DNA of 64,000 nucleotides from Arthrobacter terricola (GTDB lineage: Bacteria; Actinomycetota; Actinomycetes; Actinomycetales; Micrococcaceae): the NCBI RefSeq assembly GCF_004354015.1, contig NZ_SMRU01000011.1, positions 1 through 64,000 of the forward strand. Reading direction: 5' to 3'. The position numbers and the translations under genes were made by a program. The number at the start of each line of letters is the position of its first letter. Position 1 is the first letter of the stretch. Under the pieces are notes generated by a model. The model did no database searches, was not told the DNA's origin, and worked only from the letters and a program-made list of their open reading frames with translations. Positions 50,049-60,059 of this stretch are shown piece after piece.

Positions 50049-52457
50049 TCAACTTCGCCGGCGGTTGCCCGTGGTCCGGTAGACATCGAAGACACCGTCG
50101 ATCCTACGCACGGCGCTAAGCACATGGTGCAGGTACTTCGGGTCGCCCATCTCGAAAGCGAAGCGGGAGATCGCCACCCGGTCGCTCGACGTGTGCACGG
50201 ACGCGGCAAGGATGTTGACGTGGTTTTCCGAGAGGACACGCGTGACATCCGAGAGCAGGGACTTCCTGTCCAACGCCTCCACCTGGATCTCCACCAGGAA
50301 GACGCTGGATTGCGTAGGAGCCCATTCAACTTCCACAATGCGATCGGGTTGGTCGCGGAGACCAGCGACGTTCGTACAGTCCGTGCGGTGTACCGAAACG
50401 CCGGATCCTCGCGTGACGAAGCCGAGGATGGGGTCCGGGGGCACCGGCGTACAACAACGGGCCAGCTTCACCCAGACGTCTCCGACCCCGCGGACAATGA
50501 CGCCGGAATCCGAGTAGCGTGCCTTCTGGACCTGCGAGGGAATACTGACTTCGTCCAGGTCCTCGTCAGGAGTTTCGTGCCCGCCCAGGTGCTCCATGAG
50601 CTTTTCCATGACGGACTGGGCCGACGTATGCCCATCCCCTACCCCGGCGTAGAGCCCGGAAATGTCAACGTAGTGGAACTCCTCCGCAACGGCGGACAAG
50701 GCATCGTGCGTCATGAGGCGCTGCAACGGGAGGTTTTGCTTGCGCATCGCCCTGGTCAACTGTTCCTTGCCCCGGTCGATCGCTTCCTCGCGCCGTTCCT
50801 TGCTGAACCACTGACGGATCTTGTTCCGCGCGCGGGCACTCTTGACGAAGTGCTGCCAGTCCTGACTCGGGCCGGCACCTTCGGCTTTGGAGGTGAAGAT
50901 CTCCACCCAGTCGCCGTGGTTGAGCTCGCTGTTGAGCGGCACCAACTTGCCGTTGACTCGGGCTCCGATGGTACGGTGGCCTACTTCGGTATGGACGGCG
51001 TATGCGAAGTCCACGGGAGTGGACCCCGCGGGGAGAGCCATGACTTCGCCCTTCGGGGTGAAGACGAAGACTTCCCGGGCGTTGATCTCGAAGCGGAGCG
51101 AATCGAGGAACTCGCCCGGATCAGAGGTTTCCTGCTGCCAGTCCACCAGGGAACGCAACCAGCCCATGTCGCCGTCCTTGGGGCTTCCCGGCCCGACTGC
51201 GGTTCGGTTTGGCTGGTCTTTGTACTTCCAGTGGGCGGCTACACCGTACTCCGCGCGGCGGTGCATTTCGTGCGTCCGGATCTGGATCTCCACCGGCTTT
51301 CCGCCAGGGCCTATGACCGTGGTGTGCAAAGACTGGTACATGTTGAACTTCGGCATGGCGATGTAGTCCTTGAACCGTCCTGGCAAGGGGTTCCACCGCG
51401 AGTGGAGTGTTCCGAGGGCCGCGTAGCAGTCACGAACGGTATCCACGAGGACACGCACGCCCATGAGGTCGTTGATGTCGTCAAAGTCCTTATCCCTGAC
51501 GATCATCTTCTGGTAGATCGAGTAATAGTGCTTGGGGCGTCCCGTGATGGTCGATTTAATCCGGGCGGCCCGAAGGTCCTCGGCGATCTGGTTACGGATG
51601 ACGCTGAGGCTCTTTTCGCGTTCGGGGGTACGGTCCCCTACCATCCGCACAATTTCTTCGTACACCTTGGGGTACAAGGCGGCAAACGAGAGATCCTCGA
51701 GCTCCCACTTTATGGTGTTCATCCCGAGGCGGTGGGCCAGCGGGGCAAAGATCTCAAGGGTTTCACGTGCTTTGCGGGATGACGACTCCGCTGAAACGAA
51801 CCGCCACGTGCGCGCATTGTGCAAGCGGTCAGCAAGCTTGATCATGAGGACACGGATGTCCTTGGCCATGGCCACAACCATCTTGCGCACGGTCTCCGAC
51901 TGGGCGGCCTCCCCGAACTGGACTTTATCCAACTTTGTGACGCCATCCACCAGCATCGCTACCTCGGGGCCGAAGTCCCGTGTCAAGTCGGCAAGGGTGT
52001 AGGGGGTGTCTTCGACAGTGTCGTGGAGGAGGGCCGCGGCAAGGGTGGTGCCCGTCAGGCCGAGTTCGGCCAGGATCGTCGCCACCGCCACCGGGTGCGT
52101 GATGTAGGGATCGCCGCTCTTGCGCTTCTGCCCCTGGTGGCTGCGCTCAGCAACGGTGAATGCCCGTTGGATGAGGTCGAGGTCTTCTTTGGGGTTGTTC
52201 GCGCGGACGGTCCGCAGGAGGGGTTCGAGGATCGGAGAGTAAGTGCTGATGCCGCGGCCTGTGAGCTTCGCCAACCGGGAGCGTGTCCGTTCACGCCTCC
52301 CCGGGAAGGTCGGACGCGCGCCCGGGCTGTCCACGGGCACTCCGCCCGCGGTGCTGCCCATGGCTGTAGATGGCGTGCTGGTCACGCGGCCGAAGCCGCC
52401 TTCGCCACCCGCCGGCGGCGCCGACGTCGTACGTTCCTCCACAAGTGCACCTCTCAT
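50049..52457 (-). CDS. relA: bifunctional (p)ppGpp synthetase/hydrolase Rel
   Basis: Stringent-response enzyme making and breaking (p)ppGpp. The 802-residue protein has an N-terminal HD hydrolase domain ([13 protein letters not shown]), a synthetase domain whose RDKDFDDI carries the RXKD motif of bifunctional Rel, a TGS domain ([21 protein letters not shown], near 465-485), the conserved Cys pair RCCTP and a C-terminal ACT domain. The first ATG at 52457 is used; a GTG at 52442 with AGAGGTG 5 nt upstream is a good alternative. A promoter lies at 52476-52503. Monocistronic as far as seen. Confidence 0.96.
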   Translation of the reverse strand: MRGALVEERTTSAPPAGGEGGFGRVTSTPSTAMGSTAGGVPVDSPGARPTFPGRRERTRSRLAKLTGRGISTYSPILEPLLRTVRANNPKEDLDLIQRAFTVAERSHQGQKRKSGDPYITHPVAVATILAELGLTGTTLAAALLHDTVEDTPYTLADLTRDFGPEVAMLVDGVTKLDKVQFGEAAQSETVRKMVVAMAKDIRVLMIKLADRLHNARTWRFVSAESSSRKARETLEIFAPLAHRLGMNTIKWELEDLSFAALYPKVYEEIVRMVGDRTPEREKSLSVIRNQIAEDLRAARIKSTITGRPKHYYSIYQKMIVRDKDFDDINDLMGVRVLVDTVRDCYAALGTLHSRWNPLPGRFKDYIAMPKFNMYQSLHTTVIGPGGKPVEIQIRTHEMHRRAEYGVAAHWKYKDQPNRTAVGPGSPKDGDMGWLRSLVDWQQETSDPGEFLDSLRFEINAREVFVFTPKGEVMALPAGSTPVDFAYAVHTEVGHRTIGARVNGKLVPLNSELNHGDWVEIFTSKAEGAGPSQDWQHFVKSARARNKIRQWFSKERREEAIDRGKEQLTRAMRKQNLPLQRLMTHDALSAVAEEFHYVDISGLYAGVGDGHTSAQSVMEKLMEHLGGHETPDEDLDEVSIPSQVQKARYSDSGVIVRGVGDVWVKLARCCTPVPPDPILGFVTRGSGVSVHRTDCTNVAGLRDQPDRIVEVEWAPTQSSVFLVEIQVEALDRKSLLSDVTRVLSENHVNILAASVHTSSDRVAISRFAFEMGDPKYLHHVLSAVRRIDGVFDVYRTTGNRRRS

Positions 52458-52475
52458 GACTGACTTAATTCTCCC

Positions 52476-52503
52476 AGTCTATTCCCGCCGGTGACCTGTC
52501 CAA
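52476..52503 (-). promoter_or_regulatory. rel promoter
   Basis: On the minus strand TTGGAC (52503-52498) and TAGACT (52481-52476) are 16 nt apart and start transcription about 12 nt before the Rel ATG. It lies directly after the secF terminator. Confidence 0.6.
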
Positions 52504-52538
52504 GAACAGATACCCACATGACGCAGGAGTAAACAGAA

Positions 52539-52574
52539 AGGGCCGGTCACCACTGTGAAGTGGTGACCGGCCCT
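52539..52574 (-). terminator. secF terminator
   Basis: AGGGCCGGTCACCAC and its exact complement form a 15-bp stem around a 6-nt loop, 16 nt past the secF stop. On the minus strand the stem ends GGCCCTTTCTGTTT, a good U-rich tail. It isolates the rel promoter from sec transcription. Confidence 0.92.
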
Positions 52575-52589
52575 CCGGGAGAATCCAGG

Positions 52590-53603
52590 CTAGACCGCGG
52601 CGGCTTCCGAGCTTGAACTCGCGGCCGCGGCACGGCGGTTCGCGACCTTCTTGGCTTGCTTCAGGAGCTCGGGCTCGCTTTGACGCAGCCAGGCGTAAAG
52701 CGGCGCCGCGATGAAGATCGTGGCGGCAGTGCCGATCAGGATACCGACGAAAAGTGCGAGCGAGAGATCGCGCAGCGTACCAGCGCCCAACAGGCCTGCG
52801 CCGATGAAGAGGATGGCGGCAACCGGCAAGACGGCAACCATCATGGTGTTGATGGACCGCACAAGCGTCTGGTTGACCGCCAGGTTGACCTCTTCGGCGA
52901 AGGTACGCCTGCTGGAGGTGTAAATGTCGTGCGTGTTCTCGCGGATCTTGTCGAAGACCACCACCGTGTCATAGAGCGAGTAGCTCAAGACGGTCAGGAA
53001 GCCGATGATGGCCGACGGCGTCACCTCGAAATCGCTCAACGAGTAAACGCCGGCTGTACTGAACATCGTGACCAGCATGCCGGCCAGGGCGGAGACGGAC
53101 ATTTTCCATGTGCGGAAGTACAAAGCCATCAAAAGGGCGGCCAATCCGACGAAAACCGCGAGGCCGATCAGGGCCTGCTTCGTGACGTCCTGGCCCCACG
53201 TGGGGCCGATGAACGTGGAAGTAACTTCGTTCTCGGTCACGCCGTAAGCTTTGGCGAGGTCCGTTTTGATTTTGACGGTTTCGTCGTCGCTCAGCTTGTC
53301 GGTCTGGATGCGCATGGTGTTGCCGGCGACATTGGCGACGCGCGGAATCGCTCCGGCCACGACGTCATGGACCGCCTTTTCACCGACGCCAGGGTTGGTG
53401 GTCTTGACGTTTGAAACCGTGAATTCCGAGCCGCCACGGAAGTCGATCCCGAGGTTGTAGCCGCCCTTGACCACCGGCAAGATAATCGAAATGGCCACCG
53501 CAAGCGCGGCGATGATGAACCAGATCTTCTTGCTGGAAACGAAGTTGTAGGAGCGCTCGCCCGTGTAGAGCTCGTTACCGAACTTTGCGAAGCTCGTGGT
53601 CAT
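52590..53603 (-). CDS. secF: protein translocase subunit SecF
   Basis: Six-span membrane protein that works with SecD to drive later stages of Sec export using the proton gradient. The 337-residue protein has the N-terminal span, the P1 region starting YNLGIDFRGGSEF, the span 4-5 region with SLYDTVVVFDKIREN and the loop NQTLVRSINTMM. Its ATG overlaps the secD stop by one base (TAATG). Confidence 0.97.
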   Translation of the reverse strand: MTTSFAKFGNELYTGERSYNFVSSKKIWFIIAALAVAISIILPVVKGGYNLGIDFRGGSEFTVSNVKTTNPGVGEKAVHDVVAGAIPRVANVAGNTMRIQTDKLSDDETVKIKTDLAKAYGVTENEVTSTFIGPTWGQDVTKQALIGLAVFVGLAALLMALYFRTWKMSVSALAGMLVTMFSTAGVYSLSDFEVTPSAIIGFLTVLSYSLYDTVVVFDKIRENTHDIYTSSRRTFAEEVNLAVNQTLVRSINTMMVAVLPVAAILFIGAGLLGAGTLRDLSLALFVGILIGTAATIFIAAPLYAWLRQSEPELLKQAKKVANRRAAAASSSSEAAAV

Positions 53604-55357
53604 TACTTCTCCTCCTTGGTTCCGTTGGAAGAACCAGTCAGCTGCGCCTGCCGTTCAGCGAGCCGGCGTTCCGCAATGGTCATCCGACGTTCGGCCTCCG
53701 CCGCGGCGCCCGTGTTGCGGGCGCGGACGACGACGGGCTTCTCGCCTGGCGTCCGGAGCCGGCCGGCACCCCGGTAGAGCGGGACGGCACCGAGCCGTTC
53801 GGGATCCAGGCCGGAGAAGCGGTGGCCCTCTCCGAAGAACTTCGTCCGGGCGAGGAGCTGGAGGGTCGGGTGGGTGAACATGAACACGACCACGAGGTCG
53901 GCGACGGCCGTCAGGCCAAGCGTGAACGCGAAGCCGCGCACATTGCCAACGGCAACGAAGTAGAGCACCACGGCCGCAAGAAGGTTCACGGTCTTGGATG
54001 CAAGCACAGTCCGCTTGGCACGCTTCCAGCCGTTCTCGACGGCGGACACGAGGCCCTTGCCCTCACGCAACTCGTCCCTGATGCGTTCGAAGTACACAAT
54101 GAAGGAGTCGGCAGTCTGGCCGATGGCAACGATAAGGCCGGCAACACCTGCGAGTGACAGGCGGTAGTTTTCCGTCCATCCCAGGATCGCGATCGCGAGA
54201 TAGGTAAGGCCACCGGCCACCACGAGCGAAAGAATCGTCACGAAACCCAACGCCCGGTACTGGAAGAGCGAGTAGACCACGACGAGCAAGAGGCCGATGA
54301 CGCCTGCCAGGAGGCCAAGCCGCAATTGATCGCCTCCGAGGGTCGCGGAGATCTGTTCCTCGGATTGGATGTTGAAGCTGATCGGCAATGCTCCGTAGCG
54401 CAACTGGTCTGCCAAGGCCTTGGCCGAAGCCTGCGTGAAGTTGCCGGTGATCTGGGGCTTGCCGTCAGTGATCACGGCCAGTGCGCGAGGAGCCGAAATA
54501 ACTTGGTCGTCCAGCACAATGGCGAATTGCGCCTTCGGGTCGTTGCCGCCCGACGACTGCGACGCGACATAGAACTGATTGAGCCTCTGGGTGACGTCCT
54601 TGAAGGTCTGCGTCGCCTTGGCGTCGAACGTGATGGTCACGCCCCACGCGTTGGTCACGGAACCCTGCGCACCCTGGACGGGATCGTAGGAGGACGACAC
54701 GATGTCCTGGCCCTTGACCTCTACGGGTCCAAGTATGTACTTGACGGCAGGCGTAGTGGACGTGGCAGGTTCACACGTCACCAGCGGCTTGGCGGGATCG
54801 GAACGGGGCTGCTTCTCCTGGGAAGGATTGGCGCAGTCCAAGGCTTCGAATGCCTTGTAGACATCGGCGGTGACCCAGTTGGAATCGCTTGCGTTGGTCG
54901 GTGCGGCCGTAGGCTTCGGAAGGCTTGCGTCCGGGGTCCGCGACGCCACAGGAACAGCCGCGGGGTCACCGGTGGTGATGACAGGCCGGAAGTTCATGTC
55001 CGCGGATGCCTGGATCAAGGCCCGGGTCTCCGAGCTGGGGGTTCCGGGGAGGCTCACTACGACGTTCTGGCCGGACTGGGTGGTGATTTCCGCCTCGGCA
55101 ACGCCTGAGCTGTCCACACGTTGGCGAATGATCGCCACGGCCTGGTTGAGTTGGTCCTGATTGATCCCGGAAGAGCCCTCGACCTTCGGGGACAGGATCA
55201 TCTGCGTGCCACCCTCGAGGTCAAGCGCCAGCTTGGGAGCCCAGCTCGCTTGACCCGTGACTACTCCGCCTCCGAGGACGGCCGTTAGTACAGCGAATAT
55301 TGCGACAAGCCAGAGCAGGACCCTGCGGCCTGGTACTTTGCGGCCTTTTCGTGCCAT
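53603..55357 (-). CDS. secD: protein translocase subunit SecD
   Basis: Partner of SecF in protein export. The 584-residue protein has one N-terminal span, a long periplasmic-type region beginning LALDLEGGTQMIL, and five C-terminal spans with TADSFIVYFERIRDE. A Thr/Ala/Pro-rich insertion (about residues 130-175) in the outer domain is a common actinobacterial feature. I chose the ATG at 55357 because AGGA lies 8 nt upstream; an in-frame ATG two codons earlier is too close to it. yajC lies 106 nt upstream. Confidence 0.96.
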   Translation of the reverse strand: MARKGRKVPGRRVLLWLVAIFAVLTAVLGGGVVTGQASWAPKLALDLEGGTQMILSPKVEGSSGINQDQLNQAVAIIRQRVDSSGVAEAEITTQSGQNVVVSLPGTPSSETRALIQASADMNFRPVITTGDPAAVPVASRTPDASLPKPTAAPTNASDSNWVTADVYKAFEALDCANPSQEKQPRSDPAKPLVTCEPATSTTPAVKYILGPVEVKGQDIVSSSYDPVQGAQGSVTNAWGVTITFDAKATQTFKDVTQRLNQFYVASQSSGGNDPKAQFAIVLDDQVISAPRALAVITDGKPQITGNFTQASAKALADQLRYGALPISFNIQSEEQISATLGGDQLRLGLLAGVIGLLLVVVYSLFQYRALGFVTILSLVVAGGLTYLAIAILGWTENYRLSLAGVAGLIVAIGQTADSFIVYFERIRDELREGKGLVSAVENGWKRAKRTVLASKTVNLLAAVVLYFVAVGNVRGFAFTLGLTAVADLVVVFMFTHPTLQLLARTKFFGEGHRFSGLDPERLGAVPLYRGAGRLRTPGEKPVVVRARNTGAAAEAERRMTIAERRLAERQAQLTGSSNGTKEEK

Positions 55358-55463
55358 GTTCATCTTCCTGTTGATGACGGAACAGCCGCCGGCGTGCGCT
55401 GGAGCGCAGGCCGGCGGCAGTTCATTGCCGTAGAACTCTTCCCGCGGCTGATGCGGGTCCGAA

Positions 55464-55856
55464 CTAGCTGTCCTTCTTGCCCTCGTCGTTGAGGCGCTTG
55501 AGGGTTTCGTCCGGCGTCTCAGCAACGGCCGGCGCGTCGGCATCCGCTTCCGTCAGCGACGAAGCATCGTCCGGAACGTCCACGGCGGCTTCTTCCTTAG
55601 GTTCGACGATCTTGGTGACGGCCTGGCGGTGCACGGTTGCGAGGTTGCCAGGAGAGAGCTCCAGGACGACCTTGTTGTCTTCGTCGTCCATGGAGACGAT
55701 CCGGCCGAAGAGCCCGAAGCTGGTCATGACGTCAACACCGGGAGCAAACTGGGACTGCAGCTTGGCCTGCTGCTGCTGCGTCTTCTTGTTCCGGCGGAAC
55801 ATCATGAAGATGAAGACGGCGAGCACGGCGAACAACAGGATTGTCATTGGATCCAC
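55464..55856 (-). CDS. yajC: preprotein translocase subunit YajC
   Basis: Small accessory subunit of the SecDF-YajC complex. The 130-residue protein has one membrane span (about 5-21) followed by RRNKKTQQQQAKLQSQ and the conserved PGVDVMTSFGLFGRIVSMDDE, then an acidic Ala/Glu-rich tail. The GTG start is used; an in-frame ATG three codons later is possible. A 181-nt gap upstream separates it from ruvB and has a TATGAA -10-like site near 55998 preceded by TG, and a small GTGGG/CCCAC hairpin. Confidence 0.94.
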   Translation of the reverse strand: MDPMTILLFAVLAVFIFMMFRRNKKTQQQQAKLQSQFAPGVDVMTSFGLFGRIVSMDDEDNKVVLELSPGNLATVHRQAVTKIVEPKEEAAVDVPDDASSLTEADADAPAVAETPDETLKRLNDEGKKDS

Positions 55857-56037
55857 AGGGAAGTTCCGTTCTTTGCATACGTTTTAGGTTTCACGGCGGC
55901 GTCTGCCCGGTGGATCCGTCAATGGTGGGATTTTTCCCCACGTGGCCGCCCAATGCTCCCACGAGCGGGCACGGAACCATGGACTCGAACGTGCCGAGTT
56001 TCATACCAGTCTAGATGCTTAAGCTGAAAGGGGCGTG

Positions 56038-57132
56038 CTAGAGCCCGTTGTCCACGCTTTCGGCCCCGGTATCCGCGCCTTCGAGGGCGTCGTCAACCTC
56101 GAAGAGGGCGAGGGGATCCTGGCCGAATACACCGGCCGGCACCGCGTAGCCGAGATGGGTCCACGCCGAAGCCATCGCGATCCTGCCGCGCGGCGTCCTT
56201 CCCATGAGACCTTCCCTGACGAGATACGGTTCAGCCACCGTCTCGACTGTCTCCGGTTCTTCCCCGACGGCGATCGCGAGCGTCGAAAGGCCGACAGGGC
56301 CGCCGTTGAACTTGGTGATCAGCGCTTCCAGGACAGAGCGGTCCAGGCGGTCCAGTCCGCGCTGGTCTACCTCGTACATATCCAATGCGGCGGAGGCGGC
56401 ACGGGCGTCGATCTGCTCGATACCGTGGACCAGCGCCCAGTCGCGTACGCGGCGAAGCAGACGGTTGGCGATACGTGGAGTACCGCGTGAACGCCCCGCG
56501 ATTTCGCTGAAACCGGCCGAGTTGACCTTGAGGTCGAGCATCCCGGCGGAACGGCGCAAAACCAGTTCGAGCTCTTCGACCGTGTAGAACTCAAGGTGGC
56601 CCGTGAAGCCGAAACGGTCCCGCAAAGGTCCGGGAAGGAGCCCGGCCCGCGTGGTGGCGCCAACCAGGGTGAAGGGCGGAAGCTCGAGTGGAATGGCTGT
56701 TGCTCCTGCGCCCTTCCCCACGACGATATCCACACGGAAGTCCTCCATGGCCATGTAGAGCATTTCCTCGGCGGGCCGGGACATCCGGTGGATTTCGTCG
56801 AGAAAAAGGACTTCACCTTCGGAAAGTGAGGAGAGGATGGCTGCCAAGTCTCCGGCATGCTGGATCGCGGGCCCGCTGCTGATGCGCAAAGGCGCATTCA
56901 TCTCAGCCGCGATAATCATGGAAAGGGTGGTTTTGCCCAAACCGGGAGGACCTGAGAGCAGGACGTGGTCAGCGCTCCTGCCGCGCATCCTTGATGCTTC
57001 CAGGACGAGCGCGAGCTGCTTTCGAACGCGGTGCTGGCCCACGAAGTCATGAAGGTTCTTTGGCCTGAGGGCTGCCTCGATTACGCGTTCTTCGGGCTCC
57101 TCTCCCCCGGAGACGATCGACTGGTCAACCAC
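56038..57132 (-). CDS. ruvB: Holliday junction branch migration helicase RuvB
   Basis: AAA+ motor that drives branch migration together with RuvA. The 364-residue protein has Walker [10 protein letters not shown], Walker B FLDEIHRM, the [18 protein letters not shown] sensor region and a C-terminal winged helix ([17 protein letters not shown]). Its ATG lies within the last codons of ruvA (8-nt overlap). Confidence 0.97.
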   Translation of the reverse strand: MVDQSIVSGGEEPEERVIEAALRPKNLHDFVGQHRVRKQLALVLEASRMRGRSADHVLLSGPPGLGKTTLSMIIAAEMNAPLRISSGPAIQHAGDLAAILSSLSEGEVLFLDEIHRMSRPAEEMLYMAMEDFRVDIVVGKGAGATAIPLELPPFTLVGATTRAGLLPGPLRDRFGFTGHLEFYTVEELELVLRRSAGMLDLKVNSAGFSEIAGRSRGTPRIANRLLRRVRDWALVHGIEQIDARAASAALDMYEVDQRGLDRLDRSVLEALITKFNGGPVGLSTLAIAVGEEPETVETVAEPYLVREGLMGRTPRGRIAMASAWTHLGYAVPAGVFGQDPLALFEVDDALEGADTGAESVDNGL

Positions 57133-57769
57133 GGGTGCCTACCTTATTCCCGGCGCGGGCGCCGTCCTGCCCGAGCCAGCGCAAGGTTGCCCGCAGGATC
57201 TGTGCGACGTTGCCTGCGTCCGCGAGCTCCGGGGAATCCGCCATCGCTTTGTCGATGCTGCCGTTCGCGTCTTTTTCCGACCAACCGAGGCTGGTCATGG
57301 CCGCAACCACTTGCGGCTTCCACGCAGATTCAGTCGCGACGGCGGGAGCGGTACCGGGCGCCGTGCCGTGCGGAACGAGCTTGCCCGCAAGCTCGAGCAC
57401 GATCCTCCCGGCTACCTTTGGTCCGATGCCCGGAACCTTCGTGAAGGACTTGGCGTCGCCCGAGTGGGCGGCAACCCTGATGGATTCGGGCTCGTGGACA
57501 GCGAGCACCGCAAGGGCGAGCCGCGGGCCGACGCCGCTGACGCTCAGGAGGACGTCGAAGACTTCCCGTTCGTCATCGGTGGAGAATCCGAACAACGTCA
57601 AGGAGTCCTCGCGGACGATCAGCGACGTGAACAGCTTTGCTTCGTCCCCCACACTGAGGTGGCTGAGGGTCTGCGGTGTGGCGTAAACGCTCATTCCGGC
57701 ACCGTTGAGATCGATGACGGCCGTGGAAAGGCCTACATGCGCCACGGTTCCGCGGAGAAAACTGATCAA
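57125..57769 (-). CDS. ruvA: Holliday junction branch migration protein RuvA
   Basis: Tetramer that holds the Holliday junction and loads RuvB. The 214-residue protein has an OB-fold N-terminus ([12 protein letters not shown]), two helix-hairpin-helix motifs ([28 protein letters not shown]) and a C-terminal domain that contacts RuvB ([13 protein letters not shown]). It follows ruvC by 88 nt. Confidence 0.96.
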   Translation of the reverse strand: MISFLRGTVAHVGLSTAVIDLNGAGMSVYATPQTLSHLSVGDEAKLFTSLIVREDSLTLFGFSTDDEREVFDVLLSVSGVGPRLALAVLAVHEPESIRVAAHSGDAKSFTKVPGIGPKVAGRIVLELAGKLVPHGTAPGTAPAVATESAWKPQVVAAMTSLGWSEKDANGSIDKAMADSPELADAGNVAQILRATLRWLGQDGARAGNKVGTRG

Positions 57770-57857
57770 GACCCGGCTCCTGAAAACTGCCCCGCACCTG
57801 GTGGTTCGCGGGATATCCGAACATATCTACGAATACCCTAGCAAGGCCGACGGACAT

Positions 57858-58436
57858 TTAGCGGGCGCGGCGCGCTTTCGCCTCGGCCTCGGCCCATGCC
57901 CGCTGGGCCGGAGTGAGGCTGCTGTTTCCCGGACCGGTGGACGCAACGGCCGCTCCGCTGCCGGCCCGCCAGGCATGGGTGACCGCCAGCGCCAACGCGT
58001 CCGCTGCGTCGGCTGGCCGCGGCGGGGAGTCGAGGCGGAGGATCTTGGTGATGAGCTTGGTTACGGCTTCCTTGTTTGAACTGCCGCTTCCGGTCACTGC
58101 CGCTTTGACTTCGGACGGCGTGTGAAGCGCCACCGGAATCCCTCGCCGTGCCGCCGCGGCGATGACGACGCCGGACGCCTGGGCCACCCCCATGACCGTA
58201 CTCACGTTCAATTGGGAAAAGACCCGTTCCACCGCGAGGACATCGGGTTTGTACAGGTCGAGCCACTCGTCGATCGCCTCGGCGATGACCAGGAGCCGCT
58301 GGTCCAGCGGTTGTTCGGGCGAGGTGCCCACCACGCCCACGGCGACCATGGTGGCGCGCCTGTTGCGTTCGACGTCGACCACTCCTATGCCGCAACGGGT
58401 GAGGCCCGGATCGACTCCCAATACACGAAGAGTCAA
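57858..58436 (-). CDS. ruvC: Holliday junction resolvase RuvC
   Basis: Endonuclease that cuts Holliday junctions. The 192-residue protein keeps all four acidic catalytic residues: Asp9 (VLGVDPG), Glu70 (LAVERVF), Asp143 and Asp146 (ADAADAL). It has a short extra Ala/Arg-rich C-terminal tail. It lies 47 nt after yebC, in the usual yebC-ruvC-ruvA-ruvB order. Confidence 0.97.
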   Translation of the reverse strand: MTLRVLGVDPGLTRCGIGVVDVERNRRATMVAVGVVGTSPEQPLDQRLLVIAEAIDEWLDLYKPDVLAVERVFSQLNVSTVMGVAQASGVVIAAAARRGIPVALHTPSEVKAAVTGSGSSNKEAVTKLITKILRLDSPPRPADAADALALAVTHAWRAGSGAAVASTGPGNSSLTPAQRAWAEAEAKARRAR

Positions 58437-58483
58437 TTCCGGGCCTCCAAGGTTGTGATCAAACAGATTCGCGGGTAAGGATG

Positions 58484-59242
58484 CTACTCCGCTGCTTCGA
58501 GGGCAGCTTGGACTTCCTCGCTCATGTCCGCATTGGTGTAGACGTTCTGGACGTCGTCGAGGTCTTCGAGGGCGTCAACGAGCCTCATGAACTTCTTGGC
58601 ACCGTCGAGGTCGAGGTCCACCTGCATGGACGGAATGAACTCTGCTTCGTCCGTTTCGTACTCGATGCCGGCTTCCTTCAGGGCGTCCCGGATGGCCTGG
58701 AGATCCGTCGGCTCCGAATGGACTTCCCAGTTTTCGCCGCTGTCCTTGACTTCTTCCGCACCGGCGTCGAGCACGGCCATCAGGACGTCGTCCTCGCTAA
58801 GGCCGTTCTTGGGCAGGTTGACGACGCCCTTGCGGGTGAAGAGGTAGCTGACCGAACCGGGGTCCGCGATGGTGCCGCCGTTGCGGGAAATGGCGAGCCG
58901 GACTTCGGACGCTGCACGGTTCTTATTGTCCGTCAAGCACTCGATGAGGAGGGCCGAGCCCTGGGGGCCGCGGGCTTCGTACATGATTTCCGTGTAGTCG
59001 ACCACTTCGCCGGTGAGCCCGGCCCCGCGCTTGATGGCGCGGTCGATGTTGTCGTTCGGTACGGAAGTCTTCTTCGCCTTGGTGACCGCCAGTTCGAGGC
59101 CCGGGTTTCCGGCAAGGTCCGGTCCACCCATGCGGGCGGCAACTTCGATGTTCTTGATCAGTTTGGCGAACGACTTTGCACGCTTTGCGTCAATGACGGC
59201 TTTCTTGTGCTTGGTGGTCGCCCATTTGGAGTGGCCTGACAT
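58484..59242 (-). CDS. yebC: YebC/PmpR family regulatory protein
   Basis: Widespread 252-residue protein. Some members bind DNA as transcriptional regulators; others were recently linked to translation of polyproline stretches. It has the signature [19 protein letters not shown], then [11 protein letters not shown] and an acidic C-terminal half. The ATG follows pdxT by only 3 nt, so both are probably co-transcribed with ruvCAB. Confidence 0.95.
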   Translation of the reverse strand: MSGHSKWATTKHKKAVIDAKRAKSFAKLIKNIEVAARMGGPDLAGNPGLELAVTKAKKTSVPNDNIDRAIKRGAGLTGEVVDYTEIMYEARGPQGSALLIECLTDNKNRAASEVRLAISRNGGTIADPGSVSYLFTRKGVVNLPKNGLSEDDVLMAVLDAGAEEVKDSGENWEVHSEPTDLQAIRDALKEAGIEYETDEAEFIPSMQVDLDLDGAKKFMRLVDALEDLDDVQNVYTNADMSEEVQAALEAAE

Positions 59243-59245
59243 GCT

Positions 59246-59947
59246 TTACGCTTCTCCTCTGATCATTCGAATGAATAGTTCGTGCACGCGCTTCTCCCCC
59301 GTCACTTCCGGATGGAAGGAGGTAGCGAGCAACTGGCCCGAACGTACTGCCACAATTCTAGCCAACCCGTGCAAAGTGTCCGTGTGCCGGGCCTTGTCCG
59401 GTTCAACCTGGGCAAGGATCTCGACGCCGGGACCGACGCGCTCCACCCAGGGGCCGCGGATGAAAACAGCATGGACGGGATCCACGCCGTGTTCACGGGC
59501 GCTGAATTCCAAGCCTTTGAAATCAAGGTCGGTTTCAAAGGACTCGCGCTGCCGTCCGAAGGCGTTTCGGCGGACCGTGATATCGAGGCCGCCGAAGGTC
59601 TCTTGCGGGTTTCCGGCAAGGTCCGTCGCGGGGTCGGCGATGTCGTTCGCAAGCAGGATCATGCCGGCGCAGGAACCATAGACAGGAAGCCCGGACGCAA
59701 TGTGCTTGCGGAGCGGGTCCGCGAGGTCGAAGATCCGCGCGAGTTTGTCGATGGTGGTTGATTCGCCGCCCGGAATGATCAGGCCGTCGATGTCGTCGAG
59801 CTCAGCGGGTCGCCGGATGCCGATACCGGTCGCGCCGGCGGCCTCGACGGCGCGGAGGTGCTCGCGGAAGTCGCCTTGTAGTGCGAGGACTCCAATGCGG
59901 AGGCCGGAGCCCACGCGTGATGACGCCTCGGAAAGGGGAATGGTCAT
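59246..59947 (-). CDS. pdxT: pyridoxal 5'-phosphate synthase glutaminase subunit
   Basis: Releases ammonia from glutamine for PdxS in vitamin B6 synthesis. The 233-residue class I amidotransferase has LIIPGGESTTI, the nucleophile Cys93 in YGSCAGMIL, and His212/Glu214 in SFHPEVTG. The ATG at 59947 is used; there is no strong Shine-Dalgarno. It is separated from its partner pdxS by 2.3 kb holding murT-gatD on the other strand, while yebC follows directly. Confidence 0.96.
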   Translation of the reverse strand: MTIPLSEASSRVGSGLRIGVLALQGDFREHLRAVEAAGATGIGIRRPAELDDIDGLIIPGGESTTIDKLARIFDLADPLRKHIASGLPVYGSCAGMILLANDIADPATDLAGNPQETFGGLDITVRRNAFGRQRESFETDLDFKGLEFSAREHGVDPVHAVFIRGPWVERVGPGVEILAQVEPDKARHTDTLHGLARIVAVRSGQLLATSFHPEVTGEKRVHELFIRMIRGEA

Positions 59948-60046
59948 TCGACCATCATAATGCGCAGCCGCTACCCGGGCCGCCTTCGGGTAGTCCGGAC
60001 AGCCCTCCGTGCACTTGCCGGCAAAGGTTCCATGCCTCAACTGGGA

Positions 60047-60052
60047 TATATT
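60047..60052 (+). promoter_or_regulatory. -10 box of a probable leaderless murT promoter
   Basis: TATATT ends 7 nt before the murT ATG, which would put the transcription start at or next to the start codon. There is no Shine-Dalgarno in between. A -35 is not evident. Leaderless mRNAs are common in actinobacteria. Confidence 0.55.
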
Positions 60053-60059
60053 ACAGATC

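Noticed and set aside
50028..51782. 584-codon plus-strand frame opposite the Rel gene
   Set aside because: Shadow frame overlapping a strongly conserved gene; no recognisable motifs.
55924..55940. GTGGG/CCCAC hairpin between ruvB and yajC as a terminator
   Set aside because: Five base pairs with the T-run in the loop rather than after the stem; too weak to call.
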